Source: Gemmatimonadota bacterium (GTDB lineage: Bacteria > Gemmatimonadota > Gemmatimonadetes > Gemmatimonadales > Gemmatimonadaceae). Taken from it: a stretch of 34,872 bases of DNA. The DNA is taken from the NCBI GenBank assembly GCA_016218305.1, contig JACREJ010000037.1, positions 1-34,872 of the forward strand. The letters are read 5' to 3'. Made by a program: the position numbers and the translations under genes. Shown one piece after another: positions 22,787-30,276 of the stretch (positions within the stretch are counted from its first letter, which is position 1; each line of letters begins with the position of its first letter). The notes below the pieces were generated by a model, which saw only the letters and a program-made list of their open reading frames with translations, searched no databases and was not told the DNA's origin.

Positions 22787-24604
22787 CTAGCCGCCGGCCG
22801 GGGCGTCGTTGAACTGCAGCGCGTGGAGCCGCGCATAGGCGCCGCCCAGCGCCAGCAGCTCGGCGTGCGTGCCGCGCTCCACGATGCGCCCCCGGTCGAG
22901 CACGAGGATCTGCGTCGCGTGCTGCACCGTGGACAGCCGGTGCGCAATCACGAAGACGGTGCGTCCAGCGAGCAGGCGGTCGATCGCTTCCTGCACGGAA
23001 CGTTCGCTCTCGGTGTCGAGCGCCGAGGTGGCTTCGTCGAGGATGAGCACCGGCGGATCGACGAGCAGGGCGCGGGCGATGGCGATGCGCTGCCGCTGGC
23101 CGCCCGAGAGCCGCGTCCCGCGTTCGCCGAGGACGGTGTCGTACCCCTCGGGCAGTTCACTGATGAAGCCGTGCGCGTTCGCGGCTCGCGCGGCGGCCTC
23201 CACCTGCGCCAGCGTATACCGGTCGGGCGCGCCATAGGCGATGTTGGCCCGCACCGTGTCGTTGAAGAGCACCGTGTCCTGGCTCACGATGCCGGTGAGG
23301 GCGCGCAGCGAGGCCAGCGTGAACTCCCGCGTGTCCACGCCGTCGAGGAGGATGCGGCCGGCCGTGGGCTCGATGAAGCGCGGAATGAGGTCCACGAGCG
23401 TGCTCTTGCCCGCCCCGCTGGCGCCGACGAGCGCCACGACGTCGCCGCGCTTGGCGCTGAACTGGATGTCGCGGAGCACCGGGTCGCCGCCGTAGCTGAA
23501 CTCGACGCCGTCGAACACGATGTCGAAGTTGAACGCCGAGGCCGTGCGCGTGCCGCGCTCCGCCTGCCCTTCCGTCGGATAATCGAGAATTTCAAACAGC
23601 CGCTCGGCCGCCGCGAGCGACTGCGTGGCGACGGCGGGCATCTGCGACAGCTGCTTGAGGGGCGGGAGAAGGGACATGAGGGCGCCGAGGAAGGTCACGA
23701 GGCCCGAGCCGCTCAGCGTCTTCGCCTGGAGCACCTCGCGGGCGCCGAACCAGAGCAGGGCGACGGCCACCACCGTGCCGACGATTTCGGCGAGCGGCTG
23801 CGACATGAGGCTGAGGCGGCTCATGCGCACCATGCCGCGGGCGTAGCGGTTGGACGCGTCGGAGAAGCGGGCGCCCTCGTACTCCTCGGCGCGGAACGAC
23901 TTCACCAGCCTGATGCCGCTCACGGTCTCCTGCACGACGCTCGTCATCTCGCCGTATTCGGCCGCCAGCTTCCGGTGTCCCTTGCGCAGGCGGCGCAGGA
24001 GCGGCTGGAACGCCACGATGATGAGCGGCGCCACCACCAGCGAGAGGAGCGCCAGCTTGGTGGAGAGCGAGAAGAGCAGGATGACGGTGACGACAATTTG
24101 CGTGGACGCGTTGAGCGACCGCGTGACCACCTCGGCGAGAAGCTGGCGCGTGGACTGCGTGTCCTGGAAGACGCGCGCCAGCAGCTGGCCCGTCTTGTGG
24201 CTCGTGAAGAAGCGCAGCGGGAGCCGCTCGAGGTGCGTGTAGACCGCGTTGCGCAGGTCGCGCGTGACACGCTCCTGCAGGCCCGCCCCCGTCTGGCCGG
24301 CCAGCCAGGCGAAGACGTTCTTGAGCAGCATCGTGCCCAGAATGACGAGGATCACGATGCGCAGCTGCTCCATCGGCTCTCGTCCCGAGAGCACCCAGTC
24401 GCCGATCGCGCCAAGCAGCTTCGTCATCGGCGACCCGGCCCCCGCGTCGAACGGCTCCTCGTTGAACAGTGTGTTGAGGAATGGCACGAAAAGCGCGTAC
24501 GAGAACGCACTCAGGGCGTTGGCAAGCGCGCTCAGGAACAGCGTGCCGACGACGCGCCCGTAGTAGGGGCGCAGGAACTGCTGAAGGCGGCGGTAGGGAC
24601 CCAT
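22787..24604 (-). CDS. MsbA-type ABC exporter (fused permease and ATPase)
   Basis: Half-size exporter of 605 residues acting as a homodimer in the inner membrane, probably flipping lipid A core or a related glycolipid. Six TM segments lie between about residues 18 and 320 with coupling-helix text LPLRFFTSHKTGQLLARVFQDT and the QETVSGIRLVKSF segment common in MsbA-like proteins. ATPase: Walker A GASGAGKS (394-401), Q-loop IVSQDTVLFNDTV, signature LSGGQ (499-503), Walker B VLILDEATS, H-loop VIAHRLSTV. Start ATG 24604, sharing one base with the PorX-like stop. Substrate assignment rests on neighbours (acyltransferase and glycosyltransferases). Confidence 0.9.
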   Translation of the reverse strand: MGPYRRLQQFLRPYYGRVVGTLFLSALANALSAFSYALFVPFLNTLFNEEPFDAGAGSPMTKLLGAIGDWVLSGREPMEQLRIVILVILGTMLLKNVFAWLAGQTGAGLQERVTRDLRNAVYTHLERLPLRFFTSHKTGQLLARVFQDTQSTRQLLAEVVTRSLNASTQIVVTVILLFSLSTKLALLSLVVAPLIIVAFQPLLRRLRKGHRKLAAEYGEMTSVVQETVSGIRLVKSFRAEEYEGARFSDASNRYARGMVRMSRLSLMSQPLAEIVGTVVAVALLWFGAREVLQAKTLSGSGLVTFLGALMSLLPPLKQLSQMPAVATQSLAAAERLFEILDYPTEGQAERGTRTASAFNFDIVFDGVEFSYGGDPVLRDIQFSAKRGDVVALVGASGAGKSTLVDLIPRFIEPTAGRILLDGVDTREFTLASLRALTGIVSQDTVLFNDTVRANIAYGAPDRYTLAQVEAAARAANAHGFISELPEGYDTVLGERGTRLSGGQRQRIAIARALLVDPPVLILDEATSALDTESERSVQEAIDRLLAGRTVFVIAHRLSTVQHATQILVLDRGRIVERGTHAELLALGGAYARLHALQFNDAPAGG

Positions 24605-26166
24605 CAGCGGCGGGGCGTGAGGTGGACGAGCGGAAGGATGACCTCTTCCGGGGAGACCCCGCCATGCAGGAAGGAGCCGCGGTACCGCTGCTGGTACTCG
24701 CGCAGCTTGGTCGGATAAACGAAGAACCCGTCGCCGGTGGCGAGCGCGGTGTTGACGCGATGGCCCTGCGGCGGCAGCCGCAGCTGCGCGGCCTCGGTGA
24801 AGACGAGCGCCTGCTCCGGCCGTTCGGGCCGCAGGTCCTCGCCCATCTTGTAGCGCAGGTTGGCCGTGGCGTCCTTCTTGGCGAAGACGGTGGCCGGCGT
24901 GTTGCAGTGGATGGAGCCGTGGTCGCTGGTGAGGAGCACCGGCAGGCCGCGCCGCGCCGCCTCGCGCAGCACGCTCCAGAGCGCCGAGCGCCGGAACCAC
25001 TGCTCCGTGAGCTGGCGCAGCGCCGCCTCGTCGCGCGCCACTTCATAGAGGATCGCCGACTCGGAGCGCCCGTGCGTCAGGAGGTCCACGAAGTTGAACA
25101 CGAACGCGCTGACCCCTTCCGCGGCAATCGATGTCGTGAGGTGGCGCTCGAGTTCATCCGAGTCGAGGGCCGACGTGATCTTGTGGTAGCGCACCGGCGT
25201 CTCGCCACGGAGATGGCGCAGCTGCTCGACGAGCAGGTCGCGCTCGTGCTGGTTGAGCGACTCATCGTCGCCCTCGCCCCACCAGGCCGGGAACCGCTCG
25301 GCGATCTCGGCGGGAAAGAGCCCGCTGAACAGCCCGTTGCGCGCGTACGGCGTGGCCGTGGGCAGCAGCCCGAAGTAATGGGCGGTGTCGATCTCGAACG
25401 CCTGGGCGACGATCGGCTCGAGCACCTTCCACTGGTCGAGCCGCAGGCAGTCCACGACGATGAAGACCACGGCGCGATGGTCGCCGAGCGCCGGCATCAG
25501 GAACTCGCCCACGACATCCACCGACAGCGGCGGGCGATCGCCGTCGAGATCGTGCACCCAGCGCGGGTAGCCGTCGCCGATGAAGGCGGCGAAGTCGCGG
25601 TGCATCGCCGGGAAGAGGGCGCGCAGTGAGGCATTGAGTCCCGACTCGCCGGCGGCGGTCAGCTCGACATCCCACTGCACGAGCTCGGCATAGTGTTCGG
25701 TCCACCCGCGCCAGTCGAGGTCCTTGAGGCGCACCGCCTCGAGGGCGCGGAAGCGCTCGACGAACCGGCGGGCGATGGCCTGGCTCCGGATGCGCGGCCC
25801 TTCGAGCAGCCGCGTGAGGACGGCCTGCACCTGGCGCGGCGTGACCGGCTTTACGAGGTACTCGGAGACGTCCTGGCCGAGCGCTTCGCGGAGGGTGCTG
25901 TCCTCCTCGCTCTTCGTGACCATTACCACGGGCATCGTCGGCGCCAGTTCGCGCGCCTCGCGCACCATGGCGATGCCGCGCATGCCGGGCATCTGCTCGT
26001 CGAGCAGGAGGGCATCGAAGGCGTGCTGCCGCAGGAGTTCCAGCGCGTCCGAGGCATTGCGCGCCATCTGGACGCGATACCCCTTCTCGGTCAGGAACAG
26101 CCGGTGCGACTCGAGGAGTTCGGCCTCGTCGTCCACCCAGAGCACGGAGTTCACATGCGGCGCCAT
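24604..26166 (-). CDS. porX: PorX-like response regulator with C-terminal PglZ phosphodiesterase domain
   Basis: 520 residues. Receiver domain 1-120: VDDE (D12, D13), phospho-acceptor D56 (LLLDEQMP), T84, K107. A helical linker (about 120-225) leads to an alkaline-phosphatase-superfamily PglZ domain: FIVVDCLRLDQW (D239), LLPTATPYARNGLFSGLFP (T270 or T272 as nucleophile), FNFVDLLTHG (D361, H365), LLTSDHGSIHCN (D415, H416, H420) and FLHGGVSPEEVILP (H501). This architecture and the motifs match PorX, which in Bacteroidota controls type IX secretion and hydrolyses cyclic and linear oligonucleotides. No type IX genes lie in the window. It heads the envelope operon with TAGCTT 9 nt before the ATG. 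The sensor partner is not adjacent. Confidence 0.88.
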   Translation of the reverse strand: MAPHVNSVLWVDDEAELLESHRLFLTEKGYRVQMARNASDALELLRQHAFDALLLDEQMPGMRGIAMVREARELAPTMPVVMVTKSEEDSTLREALGQDVSEYLVKPVTPRQVQAVLTRLLEGPRIRSQAIARRFVERFRALEAVRLKDLDWRGWTEHYAELVQWDVELTAAGESGLNASLRALFPAMHRDFAAFIGDGYPRWVHDLDGDRPPLSVDVVGEFLMPALGDHRAVVFIVVDCLRLDQWKVLEPIVAQAFEIDTAHYFGLLPTATPYARNGLFSGLFPAEIAERFPAWWGEGDDESLNQHERDLLVEQLRHLRGETPVRYHKITSALDSDELERHLTTSIAAEGVSAFVFNFVDLLTHGRSESAILYEVARDEAALRQLTEQWFRRSALWSVLREAARRGLPVLLTSDHGSIHCNTPATVFAKKDATANLRYKMGEDLRPERPEQALVFTEAAQLRLPPQGHRVNTALATGDGFFVYPTKLREYQQRYRGSFLHGGVSPEEVILPLVHLTPRR

Positions 26167-26175
26167 ATCCTGCGT

Positions 26176-26181
26176 AAGCTA
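26176..26181 (-). promoter_or_regulatory. Putative -10 element of the PorX operon
   Basis: TAGCTT on the minus strand, 9 nt before ATG 26166. A TTGGCG lies 18 bp further upstream (26200-26205) and could serve as -35. The leader would be a few nucleotides long. Confidence 0.45.
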
Positions 26182-26256
26182 GTCCCCGAGAATTGGGGTC
26201 GCCAACGTCCGGGATGCTGGCGGGGGGGTGAACGAGGGGGCAGATTCGTCACCGTG

Positions 26257-26649
26257 ATGGAAGCCCTCCCCTCGTACGCCCTCGCCGAACCGGTCTTTCC
26301 CCTGCGTGCGCTGGCCGTCGCGAGCTCCCGGGCCCCCCTAGGCGGGGCGCGGGAGGCGCTGATGGCGACGCTCGTCGCGGCACGTCTGGCGGCCGCGTCC
26401 CGCGGACCAGTCGCCCTGCCGGCTCCCCTTCGGGTCGAGCGGGCGGGGGCGGCGCGGCACTGGATGGGCGCCCTGACCCTGGCCGCGCCGCTGCGCGCGG
26501 CACTCAGTCAACTGCTCGATGCCACGGTACGCGACGATGCGGCGGCGCTGGCCGCCGCGATGGCCAACGTGACCGAGGTCACGGCGCCGCACCTCGACCG
26601 GAAGGCACGTTCAGAACTGGACCGGCTGACCCGGTGGATCGGTGCCTAA
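26257..26649 (+). CDS. Small hypothetical protein
   Basis: 130 residues, Ala/Leu/Arg-rich, no signal peptide, no TM, no motif that I recognise. Predicted all-helical, with an ordered C-terminal half (LRAALSQLLDATVRDDAAAL, then HLDRKARSELDRLTRWIGA). The frame is open far upstream, but that part mirrors the PorX gene on the other strand. The ATG at 26257 (or GTG 26254) is chosen because it lies in the divergent gap, with GAGGGGG about 16 nt upstream. 58 bp separate it from the ATPase gene. Confidence 0.6.
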   Translation: MEALPSYALAEPVFPLRALAVASSRAPLGGAREALMATLVAARLAAASRGPVALPAPLRVERAGAARHWMGALTLAAPLRAALSQLLDATVRDDAAALAAAMANVTEVTAPHLDRKARSELDRLTRWIGA

Positions 26650-26658
26650 GCCAGGTGC

Positions 26659-26688
26659 TTGTGGGCCGGCGGCCTACATCCGTATTCT
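26659..26688 (+). promoter_or_regulatory. Candidate sigma-70-type promoter for the ATPase operon
   Basis: TTGTGG (26659-26664), 18 bp, TATTCT (26683-26688). Transcription would begin near 26695, which is also the A of an ATG opening a six-codon frame that overlaps the main GTG start. Confidence 0.4.
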
Positions 26689-26707
26689 ATGCAAATGACC
26701 CGCATCC

Positions 26708-27580
26708 GTGGCTGACGCCGGCGTGTCCCGGCCCACCGACATCTCCCCGCTTGCCCGCGTCATGCGCCGCGTGGACAGGGCCGCCGACGGCGACCACGCC
26801 CGTGACGCGTACGCCACGGGCTTTCCGAGCATCGACAAGTGGCTCGGAGGCGGCGTGCGCCGCGGCGACCTGGTGGTGCTCGGCGGGGACGTGCAGAGCG
26901 GCAAGAGCGCGCTGGCGCTGGCCGTGGCGCTGCGGATGGCGCAGCAGGGCATCCCGGCGGTCTTCTTCACGAGCGAGATGTCGCACGAGCGGGTGATGGA
27001 GCGCGCGCTCGCCATCGAGGGGCGCGCACGGGTGGATGACCTGCGCCGCGGCTCGCTGGACGACTTCACGCGATCCGGCGTTGGGGCGGCGGCGGTGCGG
27101 TTCCGCGAGGCCGTCCCGGTGGTCGCCGCGTTCCCGCCGGGCGGGGGTGTCGAAGCACTGTCGGCGGACATCCGTCGCACGCCGAATGCGCCGGTGGTCA
27201 TCGTGGACTCGCTGCAGGGGCTCGCCGGGAGCACGCGCGCGCAGGACGAGGAGCTCGCGGCGGCCGTGCGCATCCTCAAGGCGCTCGCCATCGAGCTCAA
27301 CATCGCGCTGGTGCTGACCTGCCAGTTGCCCCAGCTTCAGGTGGAGCGAGCCGATCCACGTCCGGTCCTCGACGACTTCGGTGTGCAGGGCGCCGTGAAA
27401 CAGCATGCAGACGTCGTGCTGGCCATCTTCCGCGAGGAGATGTACCGCCCCGGCTATGGGGTGGAGGGGGCCACGGAACTGCTGGTGCGCAAGAACCGTA
27501 ACGGCAACGTGGGTTACGTGGACCTGTTCTTCTACAAGCAGTGGATGCGGTTCGAAGACATGCTCGATCCCGACCGATAG
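26708..27580 (+). CDS. DnaB C-terminal-like RecA-fold ATPase
   Basis: 290 residues corresponding to the helicase half of DnaB without its N-terminal primase-binding domain. TGFPSIDKWLGGGVRRGDLVVLGG opens the fold; Walker A GDVQSGKS (60-67); catalytic Glu in FFTSEMSHE (E90); Walker B VVIVDSLQGL (D167); CQLPQLQ sensor strand; KQHADVVLAIFREEMY and LLVRKNRNGNVGYVDLFF correspond to DnaB motif 4. A RadA/KaiC-like role is the alternative. Start GTG 26708, with no clear Shine-Dalgarno. The next gene starts 12 bp after its stop. It is unlikely to be the replicative helicase because of its size and missing domain. Confidence 0.8.
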   Translation: MADAGVSRPTDISPLARVMRRVDRAADGDHARDAYATGFPSIDKWLGGGVRRGDLVVLGGDVQSGKSALALAVALRMAQQGIPAVFFTSEMSHERVMERALAIEGRARVDDLRRGSLDDFTRSGVGAAAVRFREAVPVVAAFPPGGGVEALSADIRRTPNAPVVIVDSLQGLAGSTRAQDEELAAAVRILKALAIELNIALVLTCQLPQLQVERADPRPVLDDFGVQGAVKQHADVVLAIFREEMYRPGYGVEGATELLVRKNRNGNVGYVDLFFYKQWMRFEDMLDPDR

Positions 27581-27592
27581 GAGGCCGGAGAC

Positions 27593-28963
27593 ATGCGATA
27601 CCTGAGACTACTGGCGCTGCCCATGGCGATTGGCCTGGCGCTCACCTCGTCGGCCTGCGCGACGGCGGGCACCGGCGCGCCGCTGGCCCGGCTGGAAGCG
27701 GCGCGCGCGGCGAACCCCAGTTCGGTGGCGGCGCTGCGCGCACTGGGCATCGCGTACTACAAGAACAAGCGGTACGCCGACGCGCGCACGGTGCTCGACG
27801 CGGCACGGAAGCTCGATCCCAAGGACGGAGTGAGCGCGCTCTATGCCGGCCTCGCCTGCGAAGCGCTCGAGGACTACACGGGCGCCAAGGACGCGTACAA
27901 TTCGTACCTGCAGGTCGGCAAGACGCGGTCGGTGCGCGATGACATTCGCGCCCGCCTCGTCGCGCTCTCGCGCGCCGAACTGCACGCCGCCGCCAAGTCG
28001 GCAATCGCCAACGAGGCCCGCATCGCCCAGCAGACGGGTGATCCGCGCACGGTGGCCGTGCTCCCGATGACGTTCAGCGGCACCGACCAGACGCTCGCGC
28101 CGCTGTCGCGCGGCATGTCGGACCTGCTGATCAGCGACCTTGCCCGGTCGCCGGACCTGCAGCTCCTCGAGCGTGACCGCATCCAGGCGATGGTGGACGA
28201 GATCGCGCTGAGCCAGAGCGGTCGCACCGACGCGGCCACGTCGCTGCGAGCCGGCAAGCTCGTGCGCGCCTCACGCGTGGTCCAGGGCGCGATCACCCAG
28301 ACGGGGGCGCGCAACCTGACCGTGAACGCCGCCGTCGTCAGCGTTGCAACCTCGCAGCAGCAGGGTCGTGACGTGCAGAGCAGCGACGTGCTCGACCAGA
28401 TCTTCACGATCGAGAAGAACATCGCGCTTGGCCTGTTCAACGAGCTCGGCGTGCGCCTCTCGGCGGCCGACCGCGCCGCCATCGAGCAGCGCCCCACGCG
28501 GTCGCTGCAGGCCTTCCTGGCCTACAGCAATGGCCTCGTGGCGGAAGACGAAGGGCGCTTCGGCGACGCCGCCCGCTTCTACGAGCAGGCGCGCAGCATC
28601 GACCCGGGCTTCGGCGCGGCGCTGCAGAAGGCGCAGAGCGCACGCAGCGCGCAGCAGGGCCAGCAGGTGACCGCGGCCAAGGTCGAGTCCGGCCTCAAGA
28701 ACACGGCGGAAGGCGCCACGGTATCTGCCGCCGAGCGCGGCGTGGCCGCCACCAACACCGGCATCGGCGCGACGCTCGCCAATGCGGTAGGCGACATCAA
28801 TCCGTCCAACGCCAACACGGTGAACACGAGCACCGGCGGCACCTCGGGACAGACGCAGACCCAGGCGCCGCCCACCACGCGCGATCCCGCCGCGGAGAAG
28901 ACGGGCACTGACCAGCCTGCCACGAAGACCGGGCAGGTGACCATCGTCATCCGGAAGCCGTGA
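27593..28963 (+). CDS. TPR protein with CsgG/FlgO-like domain, probable lipoprotein
   Basis: 456 residues. The signal peptide ends LALTSSACATAG; the Cys could be lipidated, but the lipobox is non-canonical (Ser at -3). Two TPR-like repeats lie at about 45-110 (AALRALGIAYYKNKRYADAR, LYAGLACEALEDYTGAKDAY). A CsgG/FlgO-like domain lies at about 150-285 (TVAVLPMTFSGTD, LSRGMSDLLISDLARSPDLQ, LLERDRIQAMVDEIALSQSG, VVQGAITQ). One more TPR-like unit (LAYSNGLVAEDEGRFGDAAR) precedes a Ser/Thr/Asn/Gln-rich disordered tail. AGGAGG lies 8 nt before ATG 27593. Expected in the periplasm or outer membrane, possibly as an assembly or secretion factor with the barrel encoded next. Confidence 0.8.
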   Translation: MRYLRLLALPMAIGLALTSSACATAGTGAPLARLEAARAANPSSVAALRALGIAYYKNKRYADARTVLDAARKLDPKDGVSALYAGLACEALEDYTGAKDAYNSYLQVGKTRSVRDDIRARLVALSRAELHAAAKSAIANEARIAQQTGDPRTVAVLPMTFSGTDQTLAPLSRGMSDLLISDLARSPDLQLLERDRIQAMVDEIALSQSGRTDAATSLRAGKLVRASRVVQGAITQTGARNLTVNAAVVSVATSQQQGRDVQSSDVLDQIFTIEKNIALGLFNELGVRLSAADRAAIEQRPTRSLQAFLAYSNGLVAEDEGRFGDAARFYEQARSIDPGFGAALQKAQSARSAQQGQQVTAAKVESGLKNTAEGATVSAAERGVAATNTGIGATLANAVGDINPSNANTVNTSTGGTSGQTQTQAPPTTRDPAAEKTGTDQPATKTGQVTIVIRKP

Positions 28964-28965
28964 CC

Positions 28966-30066
28966 ATGAGATACGCTCCCTCGACTCTCATCGCCGCCCT
29001 GCTTCTCGCGGCGCCCATCGGCGCCGGCGCGCAGGGCCTCGGCGACGCCGCCGCAGCGGTCATGCCCCAGTACGTGTCGTTCAAGATCGGCTCCGGCACA
29101 ACGGCCAAGACGGTGACGCAGCTGACCGTGCCCTTCGTGGCCGCTGTGCCCATCAGCTCGCGCCTCAACATCGACGTGGCCACCGCCTTTGCGACGTCGG
29201 AAGTCACCTCCAACGGAGCCGGCCTGAGCTCCATCTCGGGCATCACCGACACTCAGGTGCGCGCCAACCTGACGCTCGGCACGGATGCCGTGGTCTTCAC
29301 GCTCGGCGCCAATCTCCCGACCGGGCAGTACAAGATCACGCAGGACAAGTCGGAGGCAGCGGGGCAGATCGGCAACGACTTCCTGATGTTCCCGACGTCG
29401 TCGTACGGCGCGGGGCTCTCGACGACGGGCGGCATCGCCGTCGCGAAGAGCGTGGGGAACTGGAACCTCGGGATCGCCGGGTCATTCCGGAAATCGACGG
29501 AGTTTGACGCCTATGAGGTGCAGGATGACGCCGGCCAGGAGACGCTGACGTTCACGCCGGCCGACGAAGTGCGCGCCCGCATTGGCGCGGACCGGATGAT
29601 CGGCAACGGCCGCCTGACGGTTGGCGTCACGTTCTCGACCTTCGGCGACGACCTGCTGGCCAACACGTCGTACGCGACGGGCGACCGGTACATCGGGCAA
29701 GCCTCGCTCTTCATGCCGGTGGGGAACACGGACGTGTTCTTGAGCGGCTGGGGACTGTATCGCGCCAAGGGACAGCAGTTCGGCGGCGAGGCAGCGCCTG
29801 AGAACGTCCTCAACGGCGCGCTTGCCGTCGGTTTCCGCTCTGGCAACCTGTACATCGAGCCGAACGTCGAAGTGCGCAACTGGCAGGTGGACGGCTATCA
29901 GGCCGGCTTCCTCGGCAACGGCGGCGTGCGCCTGCGCTGGACCACCGGGGCGTTCAGCGTCATCCCGACCGCCACGTACCAGCTGGGCCAGCTCAACACG
30001 CTCGGCGGCGGCGACACCATCGACCTGTCGGGTTGGCGGGCGTCGGTGACGCTGCGTATCCGCTAA
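28966..30066 (+). CDS. Outer-membrane beta-barrel protein, function unknown
   Basis: 366 residues from ATG 28966; GTG 28960, overlapping the previous stop, would add two residues. Signal peptide 1-22 (LIAALLLAAPIGAGAQ). The remainder is a run of alternating-hydrophobicity strands with turn-rich Gly/Asn/Asp and no cysteine (for example DAVVFTLGANLPTGQYKIT, GNLYIEPNVEVRNWQVDGY, FSVIPTATYQLGQLN), ending in GWRASVTLRIR, as expected of an outer-membrane barrel of about 14-16 strands. The family is not recognised. The close link to the CsgG-like gene suggests a joint outer-membrane complex. A heptamer array begins right after the stop. Confidence 0.7.
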   Translation: MRYAPSTLIAALLLAAPIGAGAQGLGDAAAAVMPQYVSFKIGSGTTAKTVTQLTVPFVAAVPISSRLNIDVATAFATSEVTSNGAGLSSISGITDTQVRANLTLGTDAVVFTLGANLPTGQYKITQDKSEAAGQIGNDFLMFPTSSYGAGLSTTGGIAVAKSVGNWNLGIAGSFRKSTEFDAYEVQDDAGQETLTFTPADEVRARIGADRMIGNGRLTVGVTFSTFGDDLLANTSYATGDRYIGQASLFMPVGNTDVFLSGWGLYRAKGQQFGGEAAPENVLNGALAVGFRSGNLYIEPNVEVRNWQVDGYQAGFLGNGGVRLRWTTGAFSVIPTATYQLGQLNTLGGGDTIDLSGWRASVTLRIR

Positions 30067-30143
30067 GGGCAGACGGCAGACGGCAGACGGCAGAGGGCAG
30101 AGGGCAGAGGGCAGAGGGCAGAGGGTGGACGGCACACGGCGGG
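30067..30143 (+). repeat. Heptamer tandem array (C/G)GGCAGA
   Basis: Eleven consecutive 7-bp units beginning at the base after the stop codon: GGGCAGA, three CGGCAGA, four GGGCAGA, then decaying GGGTGGA, CGGCACA and CGGCGGG. The five GGG runs at 30095-30125, each separated by 4 nt, fit the G3N1-7 G-quadruplex pattern on the RNA-like strand. Confidence 0.9.
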
Positions 30144-30172
30144 GGCGGCTTTCGGGCCGCCCCGGCTGTTTT
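30142..30172 (+). terminator. Rho-independent terminator
   Basis: GGGGCGGC (30142-30149) pairs with GCCGCCCC (30156-30163) around TTTCGG, followed by GGCTG and a TTTT run (30169-30172). It would end the ATPase/CsgG/barrel transcript. Confidence 0.65.
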
Positions 30173-30227
30173 GCGGCACCCTGCCGAGCGGTAGATTCCA
30201 CGCAGGCCAATCGAAATCGTGATCGGT

Positions 30228-30244
30228 GATCGCAATCCGCGATC
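30228..30244. repeat. Inverted repeat GATCGC/GCGATC upstream of yebC
   Basis: Six-base perfect arms with a 5-nt spacer, 33-49 bp before ATG 30277, in a short region with several GATC sites. This is where an operator could lie relative to the putative -10 at 30260. Support is weak. Confidence 0.25.
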
Positions 30245-30259
30245 CTCATCCGAGGTCCA

Positions 30260-30265
30260 TATCCT
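30260..30265 (+). promoter_or_regulatory. Putative -10 element for yebC-ruvC-ruvA
   Basis: TATCCT, 11 nt before ATG 30277, with no good -35. It would give a leader of about 4-5 nt. No Shine-Dalgarno is visible. Confidence 0.35.
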
Positions 30266-30276
30266 GAATCATCGTT

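Noticed and set aside
14118-26166. Complete O-antigen or secondary-metabolite cluster
   Set aside because: There are glycosyltransferases and an exporter, but no polymerase, flippase, ligase, PKS or NRPS, and tyrS and alkD interrupt the region.
24604-26166. PglZ protein as part of a BREX or Pgl phage-defence system
   Set aside because: The PglZ domain is fused to a receiver as in PorX, and no brxC/pglY, pglX or brxL genes are present.
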